A stretch of DNA of 38,060 nucleotides from Laspinema sp. D2d. Its GTDB lineage: Bacteria; Cyanobacteriota; Cyanobacteriia; Cyanobacteriales; Laspinemataceae. Below the pieces are notes generated by a model. It had not been told where the DNA came from. It was given only the letters and a program-made list of their open reading frames with translations, and searched no databases. Positions within the stretch are counted from its first letter, which is position 1. Each line of letters opens with the position of its first letter. The translations under genes were made by a program, and so were the position numbers. The stretch covers positions 1-38,060 of the forward strand of contig NZ_JAMXFC010000050.1 of the NCBI RefSeq assembly GCF_025370755.1. Reading direction: 5' to 3'. Shown in pieces: positions 7,887 to 14,983 of the stretch.

Positions 7887-8594
7887 ATGTTAGCCACCAC
7901 CCCCACTTACCGGATCACTTGGGAAAAGTTGCCCGATGATTTTGTGCTGCCTGATGACCCAGTGGATAATATCAATCAACCAACTCTTGCGGCAGCCTTA
8001 ACCGAAAGCCTACAGTTAGCGGGAAAACTCCCAGAAACCGCCCTCACCACCACCAACTACGGCATTTGTGCCACCCTCAATGGCAAATTCGTAGTCAAAG
8101 CGCCAGATTGGGCCTGCATTCCCCATATTACAGTTAAACGCTCGGAAGTCGAGCGGAGTTATACCCCCCGACTCCAAGGAGAAATTCCCGCCCTCATTCT
8201 GGAGTTTTTATCAGAAACGGAAGGGGGAGAATATTCCATCAAAGAAACCTATCCCCCAGGAAAATTCTACTACTACGAGCAGATTTTGCAAGTTCCCAGC
8301 TATGGCATTTTTGACTTAGAAACGGGGACATTAGAACTGTATCGGTTAGGGGAAAACAAGCGCTATAAACTAGAATCTGCAAATGAAGAAAGCCGGTTTT
8401 GGCTACCCGAAATGCAGCTATTCTTGGGAGTATGGCAAGGAAAACGAGACAATCGGGCCGGATACTGGCTACGCTGGTGGGATTTAGATGAGAATTTACT
8501 CTTATGGGGTACAGAACGGGTCGAACAGGAACAGCAACGGGCTGAACGATTAGCGGCTCAACTTCGTGCTGCGGGAATCGAACCGGAGGAATGA
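7887..8594 (+). CDS. Uma2 family (DUF820) putative nuclease
   Basis: This 235-aa protein fits the Uma2/DUF820 family, which adopts a PD-(D/E)XK nuclease fold and is hugely expanded in cyanobacteria; its biological role is unsettled. Family-type segments are the acidic PALILEFLSETEGGEYSIKE and PPGKFYYYEQILQVPSYGIF, followed by a Trp-rich region. A C-terminal coiled coil (EQEQQRAERLAAQLRAAGIE) is typical of one Uma2 subgroup. The ATG at 7887 is preceded by CAGGAATCATC, an acceptable ribosome site. It converges with the NACHT gene; a shared hairpin lies between them. It is more diverged from the two Uma2 genes at 21.5-22.8 kb than those are from each other. Confidence 0.85.
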   Translation: MLATTPTYRITWEKLPDDFVLPDDPVDNINQPTLAAALTESLQLAGKLPETALTTTNYGICATLNGKFVVKAPDWACIPHITVKRSEVERSYTPRLQGEIPALILEFLSETEGGEYSIKETYPPGKFYYYEQILQVPSYGIFDLETGTLELYRLGENKRYKLESANEESRFWLPEMQLFLGVWQGKRDNRAGYWLRWWDLDENLLLWGTERVEQEQQRAERLAAQLRAAGIEPEE

Positions 8595-8625
8595 CCTATT
8601 CTGAGTTGTGGAAGCGCAACAACTA

Positions 8626-8657
8626 GGAAAAATTGTCACAAGACCCGCAATTTTTCC
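8626..8657. terminator. Stem-loop between convergent genes
   Basis: GGAAAAATTG (8626-8635) pairs perfectly with CAATTTTTCC (8648-8657) across a 12-nt loop. The A and T runs sit in the stem itself, so it may work as a bidirectional terminator for the Uma2 gene and the convergent NACHT gene. Confidence 0.55.
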
Positions 8658-8691
8658 CAGAAGGGAGCCAACCTTAATAATCCGAAAAGTA

Positions 8692-9258
8692 TCAATTTTT
8701 TATCCAATTGACCAGTTCTGCAAGCCAATTCCCTTGATTCGGCGAAAACGTTTGCAACCCACTGACTCGCGCCTCAGTCACCACGCAAATCGCCCCATCA
8801 AATTTGCTTAAATCCGTGAGAAATCTCTCACTAAATCCTGACATTTCCGGTGCAGTTAGAGTTTCGTAAAACACTAAAATGATAGGTTGTTCCGATTCTA
8901 ACGTCAATTCATCCCAATAAGATTGCAGATCTGCCATTGTTTTCGGTGTACCATCTGCACTTTTGGGACAGTTAGTGCGGCGCATTTCATTGTAGATTTT
9001 AGCAGCAGGATTATCTTTATCGATAAACTTGCTGCCATCGATGTAGATTAACTGGAGGGATGAAGACAATCCCATTTCTTCCAGTTTGGCATAAAGGCGC
9101 TGGGGTAAATTGGAGACTGGTTCTGGTTCTACTTCATCCTCGTCACCCTGCCAAGCGCGATGGAATTTAGGATAGGGTAGGTTTTCGGCGCAATCCCAGA
9201 TGAGTTCGTAGCAATCCAGAAAGTGCTGACAATCATCGGGATAAATTTTCTCCTTCAA
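8692..9258 (-). CDS. C-terminal part of the NACHT protein, split off by a frameshift
   Basis: Taken alone this frame starts at an ATG and gives 188 aa, but it is the natural continuation of the upstream NACHT gene. The frame stays open upstream of the ATG and reads HSLLKLLDSSSEQEIRSK, then YSLRRILATTEQ, then LKSYLKEK before the ATG: a HEAT-like helical repeat that joins the NACHT frame at an A6 run (9389-9394). The region has DDCQHFLDCYELIWDCAENL, IYIDGSKFIDKDNPAAKIYN and PIILVFYETLTAPEMSGFSE. This matches the Cys/His-containing C-terminal domain I know from cyanobacterial NACHT-HEAT proteins. There is no credible ribosome site at 9258, so a stand-alone protein is unlikely unless translation is coupled or shifted. 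Confidence 0.7.
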   Translation of the reverse strand: MKEKIYPDDCQHFLDCYELIWDCAENLPYPKFHRAWQGDEDEVEPEPVSNLPQRLYAKLEEMGLSSSLQLIYIDGSKFIDKDNPAAKIYNEMRRTNCPKSADGTPKTMADLQSYWDELTLESEQPIILVFYETLTAPEMSGFSERFLTDLSKFDGAICVVTEARVSGLQTFSPNQGNWLAELVNWIKN

Positions 9259-9317
9259 GTAACTTTTTAAACCTGTTACGACTAGGGTTCTTTGTTCTGT
9301 TGTTGCTAAAATTCTTC

Positions 9318-11366
9318 TTAAACTATATACGGTTTTGCTACGGATTTCTTGCTCAGAAGAGGAATCAAGAAGTTTGAGTAATGAATGATTTTTTCATTTT
9401 TGCTGTTTTTTAGGACAAAAATAAGGCATTCTATTACTTCAGGGCGTGGATCACCAATTTGTTGTAAAAATAAAAAAGGCTCTTTCCATTCCACATCATC
9501 TTTTATTTTGTAAAGATGCTCTATAGCTGAAGAAATATTAATAAATTTACAAGGAATATCTATTGGGGGACAAATGACAGGCGGCAATTCATGAAAATTT
9601 AGATTTAGCCCAGGTATGGAGCGAGTGGGAGCAATGCGATTTAAAGTCTGTCCCACCTGAACTTTTAACTGACTCCAAATCTTAGAGTTCCTCTTTTGTG
9701 ATTCCCAGTCTTTTTCTAAGGCATCAAAAATATAGCACTGTTTTTCTAAGAATTGAAGAGCCTTTTCTTGATTTGTTTCCTGTAGTGTTGATCTCGCTGC
9801 CTGTTCAATTGAATCTAAAAATTTTTCCCACTTATTTTTTAGTGGGTTCCAATATCCAAAAGCATAAATCATTAGTCTCTCTATAATAGGATCGGAAATA
9901 TTAGATGATATAAAACTATTACATTCTGCAAGTCCCCCTGCGGCTAAAAAAATAGCACTGTAGGAATAAAAATTTATGCATCCATCCTTAAAATCAAATA
10001 ACTTCTGGATAAATTCCTCTTTGCTTTCCTTCAGTACATCTTCGCGCCCCAACCATAGCAAAATCGTCTGTTTCCACAGGGGATCAAAGATGCGATAGGA
10101 CTTCTTGCCGCGAACCGGGCGATCGCAATGTTCTCTAGGCAAGAAAAAATCCCAATCCTCAAGGCTTAACGCTGCGAAATATTCCTGAAACGTGGCGTGA
10201 TAGAAAGCGTAAACATTCTCTGATTCGTCTTCTACTGCTACTCCGACATCATTTAACCAACTCAGTTCCAGGGCTAAAGCAAACAGAGAGTTATCATCAT
10301 CGCGATCGCCCAATACCTCGGTAACCAACCGATGCGGCAGGCGAAACGGAGAGGCGGGATCATCGATTCCGCGCTTCGCTAACTCGCCAAATGCTTTATT
10401 AAGCTCATCACGCTGAGTTTTAATAGTATGAAAACGCTTGTTTTTGCTGTTGCTTTTCCATATATAGAATTGATCCACAAATCTTTTGTAAAGTTCTGCC
10501 TGAGTTTTCGGCAATCCTCTGGAGATTTGCCAAGTCATGCACAGCAGAGTCAGGCGCAGAGGATTTTTGACTAAATCCTGAAGGCGCTGATATTCGGCTT
10601 TGGCTAATTCCTGGCGCAGCGCTTCACCATTGGCGGGGTCCTTTACAAAAAACTTACGGATGAACTCTTGCACATTAGAGGGATAGTTATAATTCAGCAT
10701 CCGATAAGTCTCGAACGCTTCCAAAGCATTGAGATTCGCTTCCCAGACATTAACCCGACAAGTTAGAACCACCCGCGCTGAGGCGATCCAGCCTTTCAGT
10801 TGGGTGGCGATTTGCTGGAGTGGCAATCCTGCGGTGGCCCTTTCCTTCGCCATCTCATCCACCCCATCCAGCAGCAACCACACCCGCCTTTGTTCCAGTT
10901 GCGCCAGAAAGTCTTCTCGCACCTGTTCACTCAGGCGCGATGAGGGAATCCCTTGTTTTAGCCAAGTTTCCCGCAAATAGTCGCCGAGTTCCCGTCCCTG
11001 CAAGTCAGCTAAGGAAATCCAAATCGGCAAATCTGAGCGTTCCTCTAAAATCCAAAAGGCGATTTTTTGCAGCAGGGTGGTTTTTCCGGCACCCGGTTCG
11101 CCGATGATGGCAATCTGCCGCCCTTTGGTTTTGCCTTCCCCTTTGCCGAGGATATCTTGCAAAAACTGATCATGTTCAAAGCGCTGTTTTTCTTCATATC
11201 CCGTGGGTTCGTAGAGTTGCGAACCCTCTTCGGCGCGAGTCTCCCCAGGGCGTTTGTCACGCTGGCGTCGTTCCACCAGCGCCAGGGGAACGTGAATGTC
11301 ATCGAGGTTAAAGTTGATATCCTCGTTGGCGGTGAGGAGGTTGCTGCTGAGTCTGCGGTTAAGCAT
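9318..11366 (-). CDS. NACHT NTPase (STAND), frameshifted near its 3' end
   Basis: NACHT proteins are signal-transducing NTPases. In bacteria several act as anti-phage sensors that oligomerise and trigger an effector. Walker A is GEPGAGKT (89-96) and the Walker B/NACHT box is LLLDGVDE (164-171). A winged-helix/helical region follows, including FYHATFQEYFAAL, typical of NACHT proteins. The frame ends at 682 aa in a HEAT-like segment where an A6 run shifts the frame; adding one A would join it to the C-terminal part and give about 891 aa. Upstream of the ATG the same frame stays open for 22 codons (including PPDWREVCETM, which looks like family sequence) back to the TGA of the 148-aa gene. No start codon or ribosome site lies in that stretch. 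A decayed gene, an assembly error or recoding are all possible. Confidence 0.85.
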   Translation of the reverse strand: MLNRRLSSNLLTANEDINFNLDDIHVPLALVERRQRDKRPGETRAEEGSQLYEPTGYEEKQRFEHDQFLQDILGKGEGKTKGRQIAIIGEPGAGKTTLLQKIAFWILEERSDLPIWISLADLQGRELGDYLRETWLKQGIPSSRLSEQVREDFLAQLEQRRVWLLLDGVDEMAKERATAGLPLQQIATQLKGWIASARVVLTCRVNVWEANLNALEAFETYRMLNYNYPSNVQEFIRKFFVKDPANGEALRQELAKAEYQRLQDLVKNPLRLTLLCMTWQISRGLPKTQAELYKRFVDQFYIWKSNSKNKRFHTIKTQRDELNKAFGELAKRGIDDPASPFRLPHRLVTEVLGDRDDDNSLFALALELSWLNDVGVAVEDESENVYAFYHATFQEYFAALSLEDWDFFLPREHCDRPVRGKKSYRIFDPLWKQTILLWLGREDVLKESKEEFIQKLFDFKDGCINFYSYSAIFLAAGGLAECNSFISSNISDPIIERLMIYAFGYWNPLKNKWEKFLDSIEQAARSTLQETNQEKALQFLEKQCYIFDALEKDWESQKRNSKIWSQLKVQVGQTLNRIAPTRSIPGLNLNFHELPPVICPPIDIPCKFINISSAIEHLYKIKDDVEWKEPFLFLQQIGDPRPEVIECLIFVLKNSKNEKIIHYSNFLIPLLSKKSVAKPYIV
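9389..9394 (-). other. A6 run at the frameshift point in the NACHT gene
   Basis: On the minus strand the sequence reads AATGAAAAAATCATTCATTAC. With six A the frame runs on for about 25 codons to a stop at 9318-9320. With seven A it would read NEKNHSLLKLLDSSSEQEI and continue into the C-terminal domain. The other frame is closed by a TGA immediately upstream, which pins the shift to this run. Confidence 0.75.
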
Positions 11367-11432
11367 GGTTTCGCAGACTTCGCGCCAGTCGGGGGGAGTT
11401 GACTTAACCGGATCCCATTCCGGTGGCTGGAG

Positions 11433-11879
11433 TCAGAAGTGAATGCCCCCTTCAATATTATTATTGTTGCCCTGAAAAACTCCATTAACAGTATTTGCCT
11501 GGACACCACCAGAAATGTTATTTCCCTGGAAGCCACCACTAATGGTATTTCCCTCAAATAATACTTTAATTTCCTCTAGTAGCTTTTGGGTATCAATGTT
11601 TGGATCTGCCTGAGCCTCAGTTGCGACTTCCTGGACTGCTTCACGAATTTCTGGATCTTCCTGTGCGGCAGCTTTCAGTTCCCGGACTGCTTCACCATAG
11701 TCTAATGGGGTTAGGTTAGGCTTTTTCAGATCAGCAGCTAGTTTCGGCAGTTTGGCTTGGATCCCATTCCATAGATTACCACCTTTGTCAAGGAGATTTT
11801 CTCCTACTTTTCCAAGCCCTCCTTGAGCAATTGCAGTTAGTACCCAAATCGCGATCGCGGTCAGTTCCACGGGTTCCAT
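11433..11879 (-). CDS. Small NACHT-associated protein with N-terminal hydrophobic helix and GN-rich tail
   Basis: A 148-aa product. Residues 1-22 are hydrophobic (LTAIAIWVLTAIAQGGLGKV), the middle is helical and charged (LDYGEAVRELKAAAQEDPEI), and the C-terminus (about 109-148) is a repeated Gly-Asn pattern: GNTISGGFQGNNISG, then NTVNGVFQGNNNNIEGG. I know similar hydrophobic-helix/charged-helix proteins beside or fused to NACHT or CHAT proteins in cyanobacteria; no enzymatic motif is visible. Its TGA stop is in the same frame as the NACHT gene and only 22 sense codons before that gene's first ATG. It could be a separate partner gene or the N-terminal domain of a once continuous protein. Confidence 0.65.
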   Translation of the reverse strand: MEPVELTAIAIWVLTAIAQGGLGKVGENLLDKGGNLWNGIQAKLPKLAADLKKPNLTPLDYGEAVRELKAAAQEDPEIREAVQEVATEAQADPNIDTQKLLEEIKVLFEGNTISGGFQGNNISGGVQANTVNGVFQGNNNNIEGGIHF

Positions 11880-12055
11880 TGATTTATCTGTAATGATGGC
11901 AGGACATTAGAAGTATTTTCCGATTTTACTCTGATCTGGGCAGATTTGAAGTATCGCATCGATCCGCTGGCAGTTGGGTTCGGACTAGGCAAGCCTAGAT
12001 TCTTTATCTAAAGCAAGATTACATTGGTCTCAAATCTCAACAAAGGAGACGAAAG

Positions 12056-12244
12056 ATGCCGGAAAATCAAGAAATTCGCCAAATTCAACCCATTGAAGAA
12101 GTGCCTCTGCCAGAGGAACTCATTCAATGTCCCCATACCTGGAACCAAGATGGAAGCAGTCCCACCGATATCATTAAATCAATCGCTTTGTTGATATCTG
12201 AGACAGCCGCCCTGATTACAGCAATCAAAGAATGGCGTAAATAA
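12056..12244 (+). CDS. Small conserved-looking protein, divergent from the NACHT locus
   Basis: A 62-aa acidic protein. Coding is supported by the strongest ribosome site in the region (AAAGGAG, 8 nt before the ATG) and by normal amino acid use. The N-terminal half is Glu/Pro/Gln-rich (QPIEEVPLPEELIQCPHTW) and the C-terminal half is one amphipathic to hydrophobic helix (DIIKSIALLISETAALITAI). I do not recognise the family. It faces away from the NACHT-associated gene across 176 bp containing a perfect palindrome, CTAGGCAAGCCTAG (11985-11998). Shared regulation or a small accessory role in the NACHT locus is a guess. Confidence 0.55.
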   Translation: MPENQEIRQIQPIEEVPLPEELIQCPHTWNQDGSSPTDIIKSIALLISETAALITAIKEWRK

Positions 12245-12280
12245 CAACCCGCCTCTAGCAGTAATTTTCCAGGGTCGGGC

Positions 12281-12322
12281 AAGGGTAGGAATTAGAGGGT
12301 TGCGGTAATTCTCCTACCCTTT
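12281..12322. terminator. Stem-loop after the 62-aa gene
   Basis: AAGGGTAGGAATTA (12281-12294) pairs with TAATTCTCCTACCCTT (12306-12321) apart from a 2-nt bulge. There is no T-run, so it may be a weak terminator or a 3' stabilising hairpin between the convergent 62-aa and SUKH genes. Confidence 0.4.
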
Positions 12323-12423
12323 AGATGCTCAATCTGTTGCTGCATCTGCTAGTGTTGTTCTGCGGAAAAAATAGGAGTGAAGGGGGCATCGGATGAAGAT
12401 GAATGCGATCGCCTCTTTCCCAG

Positions 12424-12867
12424 CTATACTAACAAAGCATCCAGTTTATACCGACTCCCATATTCTGCGCGAAGTTCATCCCGATACCAATCGGCTAATG
12501 TCACAAATTTAGACAATTCTTGATAGCTGTCACTAAGGGTAACGTAGCGCCCATCGGTTAACCGAACTGCACTCAGTCCAGTTCCGATATGAAACAGGAG
12601 ATACTCCTGCGCCATACCTTGAGCATGGTGCAACTCATTCACACTATCAATATCGTCTCCCAAATGGGCATCACCAAACGGACTTAAAATTGTTTCTGAC
12701 TCAAACAACTCTCCACCTCCTGTCATTTCCCAGAGTTCGATTAAGTCATTGGGGAGTTTCAAGTTCCGTTTTTCTAGCCAAGTCTGTAAGCGGTTGGCGG
12801 CGATCGCACCATTCCATACAAAAAGTTGCGGATGATGGGCTGAATCTTCGATTAGGATATGATTCAT
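12424..12867 (-). CDS. SMI1/KNR4 (SUKH) family immunity protein
   Basis: A 147-aa soluble protein of the SUKH superfamily, whose bacterial members neutralise polymorphic toxins. Typical features are the helical start AANRLQTWLEKRNLKLPNDL, then the WEMTGGGELFESETILSP stretch with a small-residue turn after the Trp, then the late VTLADWYRDELR. Its ATG overlaps the stop of the upstream toxin-like gene by ATGA, the usual toxin-immunity arrangement, which implies translational coupling. That arrangement supports the immunity role as much as the family match does. Confidence 0.75.
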   Translation of the reverse strand: MNHILIEDSAHHPQLFVWNGAIAANRLQTWLEKRNLKLPNDLIELWEMTGGGELFESETILSPFGDAHLGDDIDSVNELHHAQGMAQEYLLFHIGTGLSAVRLTDGRYVTLSDSYQELSKFVTLADWYRDELRAEYGSRYKLDALLV

Positions 12868-13178
12868 TGGCTTGCTAGTGACTCCTCTAAAAATGTTATA
12901 AATTTGTAGGTATTTTTTTCAAATCGGACTCCCTGACCTAGGGCGTTATAAATGTCGATAACTTTATCACCGATAAACTTTCGGTGGGGGTTGGTGAGGA
13001 TATTTTGAATTAATACTTCGGCGTTTTGTTGGGTAGCAAAAATTCCTTCAAAGGCTGAAATGTATCCTCCTGAGAGGGAGTGTCCCCGTTTTTTGGCGAT
13101 CGCTCTTGCACCTTCTGTAGTTTCTCCCCGAACTCGCCTCGAACTTTGTACAACATTTTCAATTTCTGTTTCTGTCAA
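12864..13178 (-). CDS. Orphan polymorphic-toxin C-terminal domain (putative)
   Basis: A 104-aa product from a TTG start preceded by AGGGG. It has no signal peptide, membrane segment or delivery domain. The C-terminal half, PHRKFIGDKVIDIYNALGQG followed by VRFEKNTYKFITFLEESL, resembles the toxin tips at the ends of CdiA, RHS and other polymorphic toxins, many of which are RNases. I cannot name the family or assign catalytic residues. A SUKH immunity gene overlaps its stop codon. Without a delivery domain it may be a remnant tip left by toxin-cassette exchange or an intracellular toxin-antitoxin pair. Confidence 0.6.
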   Translation of the reverse strand: MTETEIENVVQSSRRVRGETTEGARAIAKKRGHSLSGGYISAFEGIFATQQNAEVLIQNILTNPHRKFIGDKVIDIYNALGQGVRFEKNTYKFITFLEESLASQ

Positions 13179-13230
13179 TGCCCCTGGGTTTTGGATTGAT
13201 TATTTTTTATTATAATCAACGATAGGGCAA

Positions 13231-13254
13231 CCTCTGAAGGGGTTACTACAAACG
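13231..13254. repeat. Single copy of a dispersed motif ending ACTACAAACG
   Basis: CCTCTGAAGGGGTTACTACAAACG matches 19 of 24 positions of the sequence at 17621-17644, where the motif forms half of a hairpin. Here only one half is present, in the divergent gap between the toxin gene and the TPR gene. Confidence 0.45.
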
Positions 13255-13272
13255 TTAAATCCTCACCAGCCC

Positions 13273-13311
13273 TTGACAAAACTGAGATTTTATGGTATAT
13301 CTCCGAGATAT
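13273..13311 (+). promoter_or_regulatory. Putative promoter with palindrome overlapping the -10 box
   Basis: TTGACA (13273-13278), 17-bp spacer, TATATC (13296-13301). A perfect odd palindrome, ATATCTC-C-GAGATAT (13297-13311), covers the -10 box and the likely start point, a typical position for a repressor operator. It lies about 120 bp upstream of the TPR gene at 13429 and in the same orientation. Confidence 0.5.
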
Positions 13312-13428
13312 GATGCCAGACCCCTGAATTTCTGTGAAACCGTGGTGGTTTCCTGGAATTTTTGCCAGTTACACTGAAATAAGCTGTAAGGTCCATGAAA
13401 ACCCTTAGTCTTGTTGGAAGGTGGTACT

Positions 13429-14298
13429 GTGCCAAATCGCAATTTTTTGATTCCTTTCTCCATCGCCCTTGGTTTGTTTACGGTGGCTCCACCTGTGATG
13501 GGACAGGCTTTATTGCCTCGGACTCTCCAGCTTGATGGGACTCAGTTGGAACAGCAAGGGTTGTTTCTGGCGGAAGAAGCGGCTCAGTTGGCGAGATTTC
13601 AGCAATTTGAACTGGCTTTAGCCCGTGCGGAACTGGCGGCCCAGCTTGCGCCGAATGCGCCCCAAGCCTGGGGGATTTTAGGCAGTTTGTATCTCCAGTC
13701 GAAGGAGTTACCGAAGGGGATTGCAGCGTTGGAACAAGCCCGATCGCTGGATCCGGAGAATCATGTGGTGATGTTTGCCCTCGGTTCGGCTTATTTTCAG
13801 CAACAAAATTACCAGCAGGCGATTAACTCCCTGCAAGCGGGATTAAAACTCCAACCGGATGTCACCGGGGCTTTATTCGATTTGGGCAATGCCTACTACA
13901 TGACGAGAGAGTATCGAGAGGCGATCGCCCAATATGAACGCGCTGTTGCCCAGGATGAAACCTTTTGGCCTGCCATTAACAATATCGGCTTAGTCGAATA
14001 TGAACAAGGGAATGCGACTGCGGCGATCAAGCAGTGGGAAACAGCCCTCAGCATCGACTCTGAAGCTGCGGAACCGATGATGGCGATCGCGGTGGCAATG
14101 TATGCTCAAGGAAATCGAGAACGGGGTTTATCCCTCGGAGAAACAGCATTGCGGATTGATCCGCGTTATGGGGAAGTAGATTTTCTGGTGGAAAATCTCT
14201 GGGGTAGTCGCCTCGTGGAAGATACTAAAAAATTCCTCGAAACTCCGCGCATTCAAGCAACCCTCGCGCAATTAGAACCCACTCCCAACAGCAATTAA
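13429..14298 (+). CDS. Exported TPR protein
   Basis: The GTG at 13429 is chosen because GGAAGG lies just upstream and it yields a signal peptide (NRNFLIPFSIALGLFTVAPP, cleavage probably near VMG-QA). TTG codons at 13411 and 13414 would spoil the ribosome site. The 289-aa product has about five or six tetratricopeptide repeats from residue 40 on, for example QAWGILGSLYLQSKELPKGI and GALFDLGNAYYMTREYREAI. It is probably a periplasmic or lumenal scaffold; the binding partner is unknown. It stands alone, with a candidate regulated promoter upstream. Confidence 0.8.
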   Translation: MPNRNFLIPFSIALGLFTVAPPVMGQALLPRTLQLDGTQLEQQGLFLAEEAAQLARFQQFELALARAELAAQLAPNAPQAWGILGSLYLQSKELPKGIAALEQARSLDPENHVVMFALGSAYFQQQNYQQAINSLQAGLKLQPDVTGALFDLGNAYYMTREYREAIAQYERAVAQDETFWPAINNIGLVEYEQGNATAAIKQWETALSIDSEAAEPMMAIAVAMYAQGNRERGLSLGETALRIDPRYGEVDFLVENLWGSRLVEDTKKFLETPRIQATLAQLEPTPNSN

Positions 14299-14316
14299 TC
14301 CTGGACTGAATCCCAT

Positions 14317-14417
14317 AAAAGGGGAAGGATAAAGGCTCAAGGATGAAAATCACCCCGTAAATCTATCTTCCATCCCTAAGACCCTAATCCTTCATCCTCC
14401 ATCCCTCATCCCTCCTC
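14317..14417. repeat. Diverged purine/pyrimidine palindromic repeat
   Basis: A purine-rich arm (14317-14346, AAAAGGGGAAGGATAAAGG type) is followed by a pyrimidine-rich arm of CATCCCT/CATCCTC units (14366-14417). It is a diverged relative of the nonamer modules. The pyrimidine arm runs into the end of the response regulator gene and supplies its stop codon and last codons. Confidence 0.5.
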
Positions 14418-14810
14418 TTTGGGCAGTAGGGCCGCAATCTGGTCAACAAACTCCTGATGATCTACCACGGGTTTAGAAATGTAGCCATCGGCCCCACTCT
14501 GTTCCAGAAAAGCTTCCTTATCCCCCGCCATCGCGTGTGCCGTGACCAAAATAATCGGCAAATAGGAGGTTTTGGGGTCCGCTTTGAGCATTTGAGTAAT
14601 TTTGATGCCATCCACTGCCTTGCCTTGGTAAACGCTGCGAGACAGGGACACATCCATTAAAATCACATCCGCCTCACCGGCTTGGGCAATTTGCATCACC
14701 TCTTCCACATTTTCGGTATGCTTGACATTGAGGCCACCCCGCTTGGTGAGGATTTTAGAGAAAACCCTAGCGTTGACCAGATCGTCCTCCACAATTAGAA
14801 CGGTTCTCAT
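14406..14810 (-). CDS. Receiver-only response regulator (CheY/DivK-like)
   Basis: A 134-aa stand-alone receiver domain with no output domain. Acidic pocket residues lie in VEDD (8-10), the phosphorylation site is D53 (ILMDVSLS), the switch Thr is T90 (ILVTAHA) and the conserved Lys is K113 (ISKP). The D53-T90 loop holds a DGIKITQMLKADPKTSYLP stretch typical of DivK/CheY3-like proteins. No histidine kinase gene is nearby, so its partner is unknown. Divergent from the topoisomerase gene. The C-terminal KEEG and the stop codon lie in repeat-derived sequence. Confidence 0.9.
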   Translation of the reverse strand: MRTVLIVEDDLVNARVFSKILTKRGGLNVKHTENVEEVMQIAQAGEADVILMDVSLSRSVYQGKAVDGIKITQMLKADPKTSYLPIILVTAHAMAGDKEAFLEQSGADGYISKPVVDHQEFVDQIAALLPKEEG

Positions 14811-14858
14811 ATCCCTTTCCTTTTCATTTAATCAATCGGATGCGCTTTATCGTCAGAC

Positions 14859-14949
14859 TGTCAGGAATGATAGTACGCTGACAAAGTGTCCTCCGCTCTT
14901 CTTCTCTTCGCTAACGATAGCGTTATTGAGCGCAAAAAAGCAGGACACT
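14859..14949. promoter_or_regulatory. Inverted repeats upstream of the topoisomerase gene
   Basis: AGTGTCCT (14885-14892) and AGGACACT (14942-14949) form a perfect 8-bp inverted repeat around CGCTAACGATAGCG. A second pair, TGTCAG (14859-14864) and CTGACA (14878-14883), lies just upstream. They sit in the 173-bp divergent gap and could structure the 5' leader of the topoisomerase mRNA. No convincing -35/-10 pair was found. Confidence 0.35.
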
Positions 14950-14983
14950 GTTGGAAGTTGGTTTGGTTTAAGGAACGAAACTC

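Noticed and set aside
8608-8811. 67-codon plus-strand open frame
   Set aside because: It spans the convergent stem-loop and runs antisense into the NACHT C-terminal region; no family features.
13175-13435. 86-codon minus-strand open frame between the toxin gene and the TPR gene
   Set aside because: It runs through the candidate promoter, the palindrome and a dispersed repeat, overlaps the TPR start, and shows no family resemblance.
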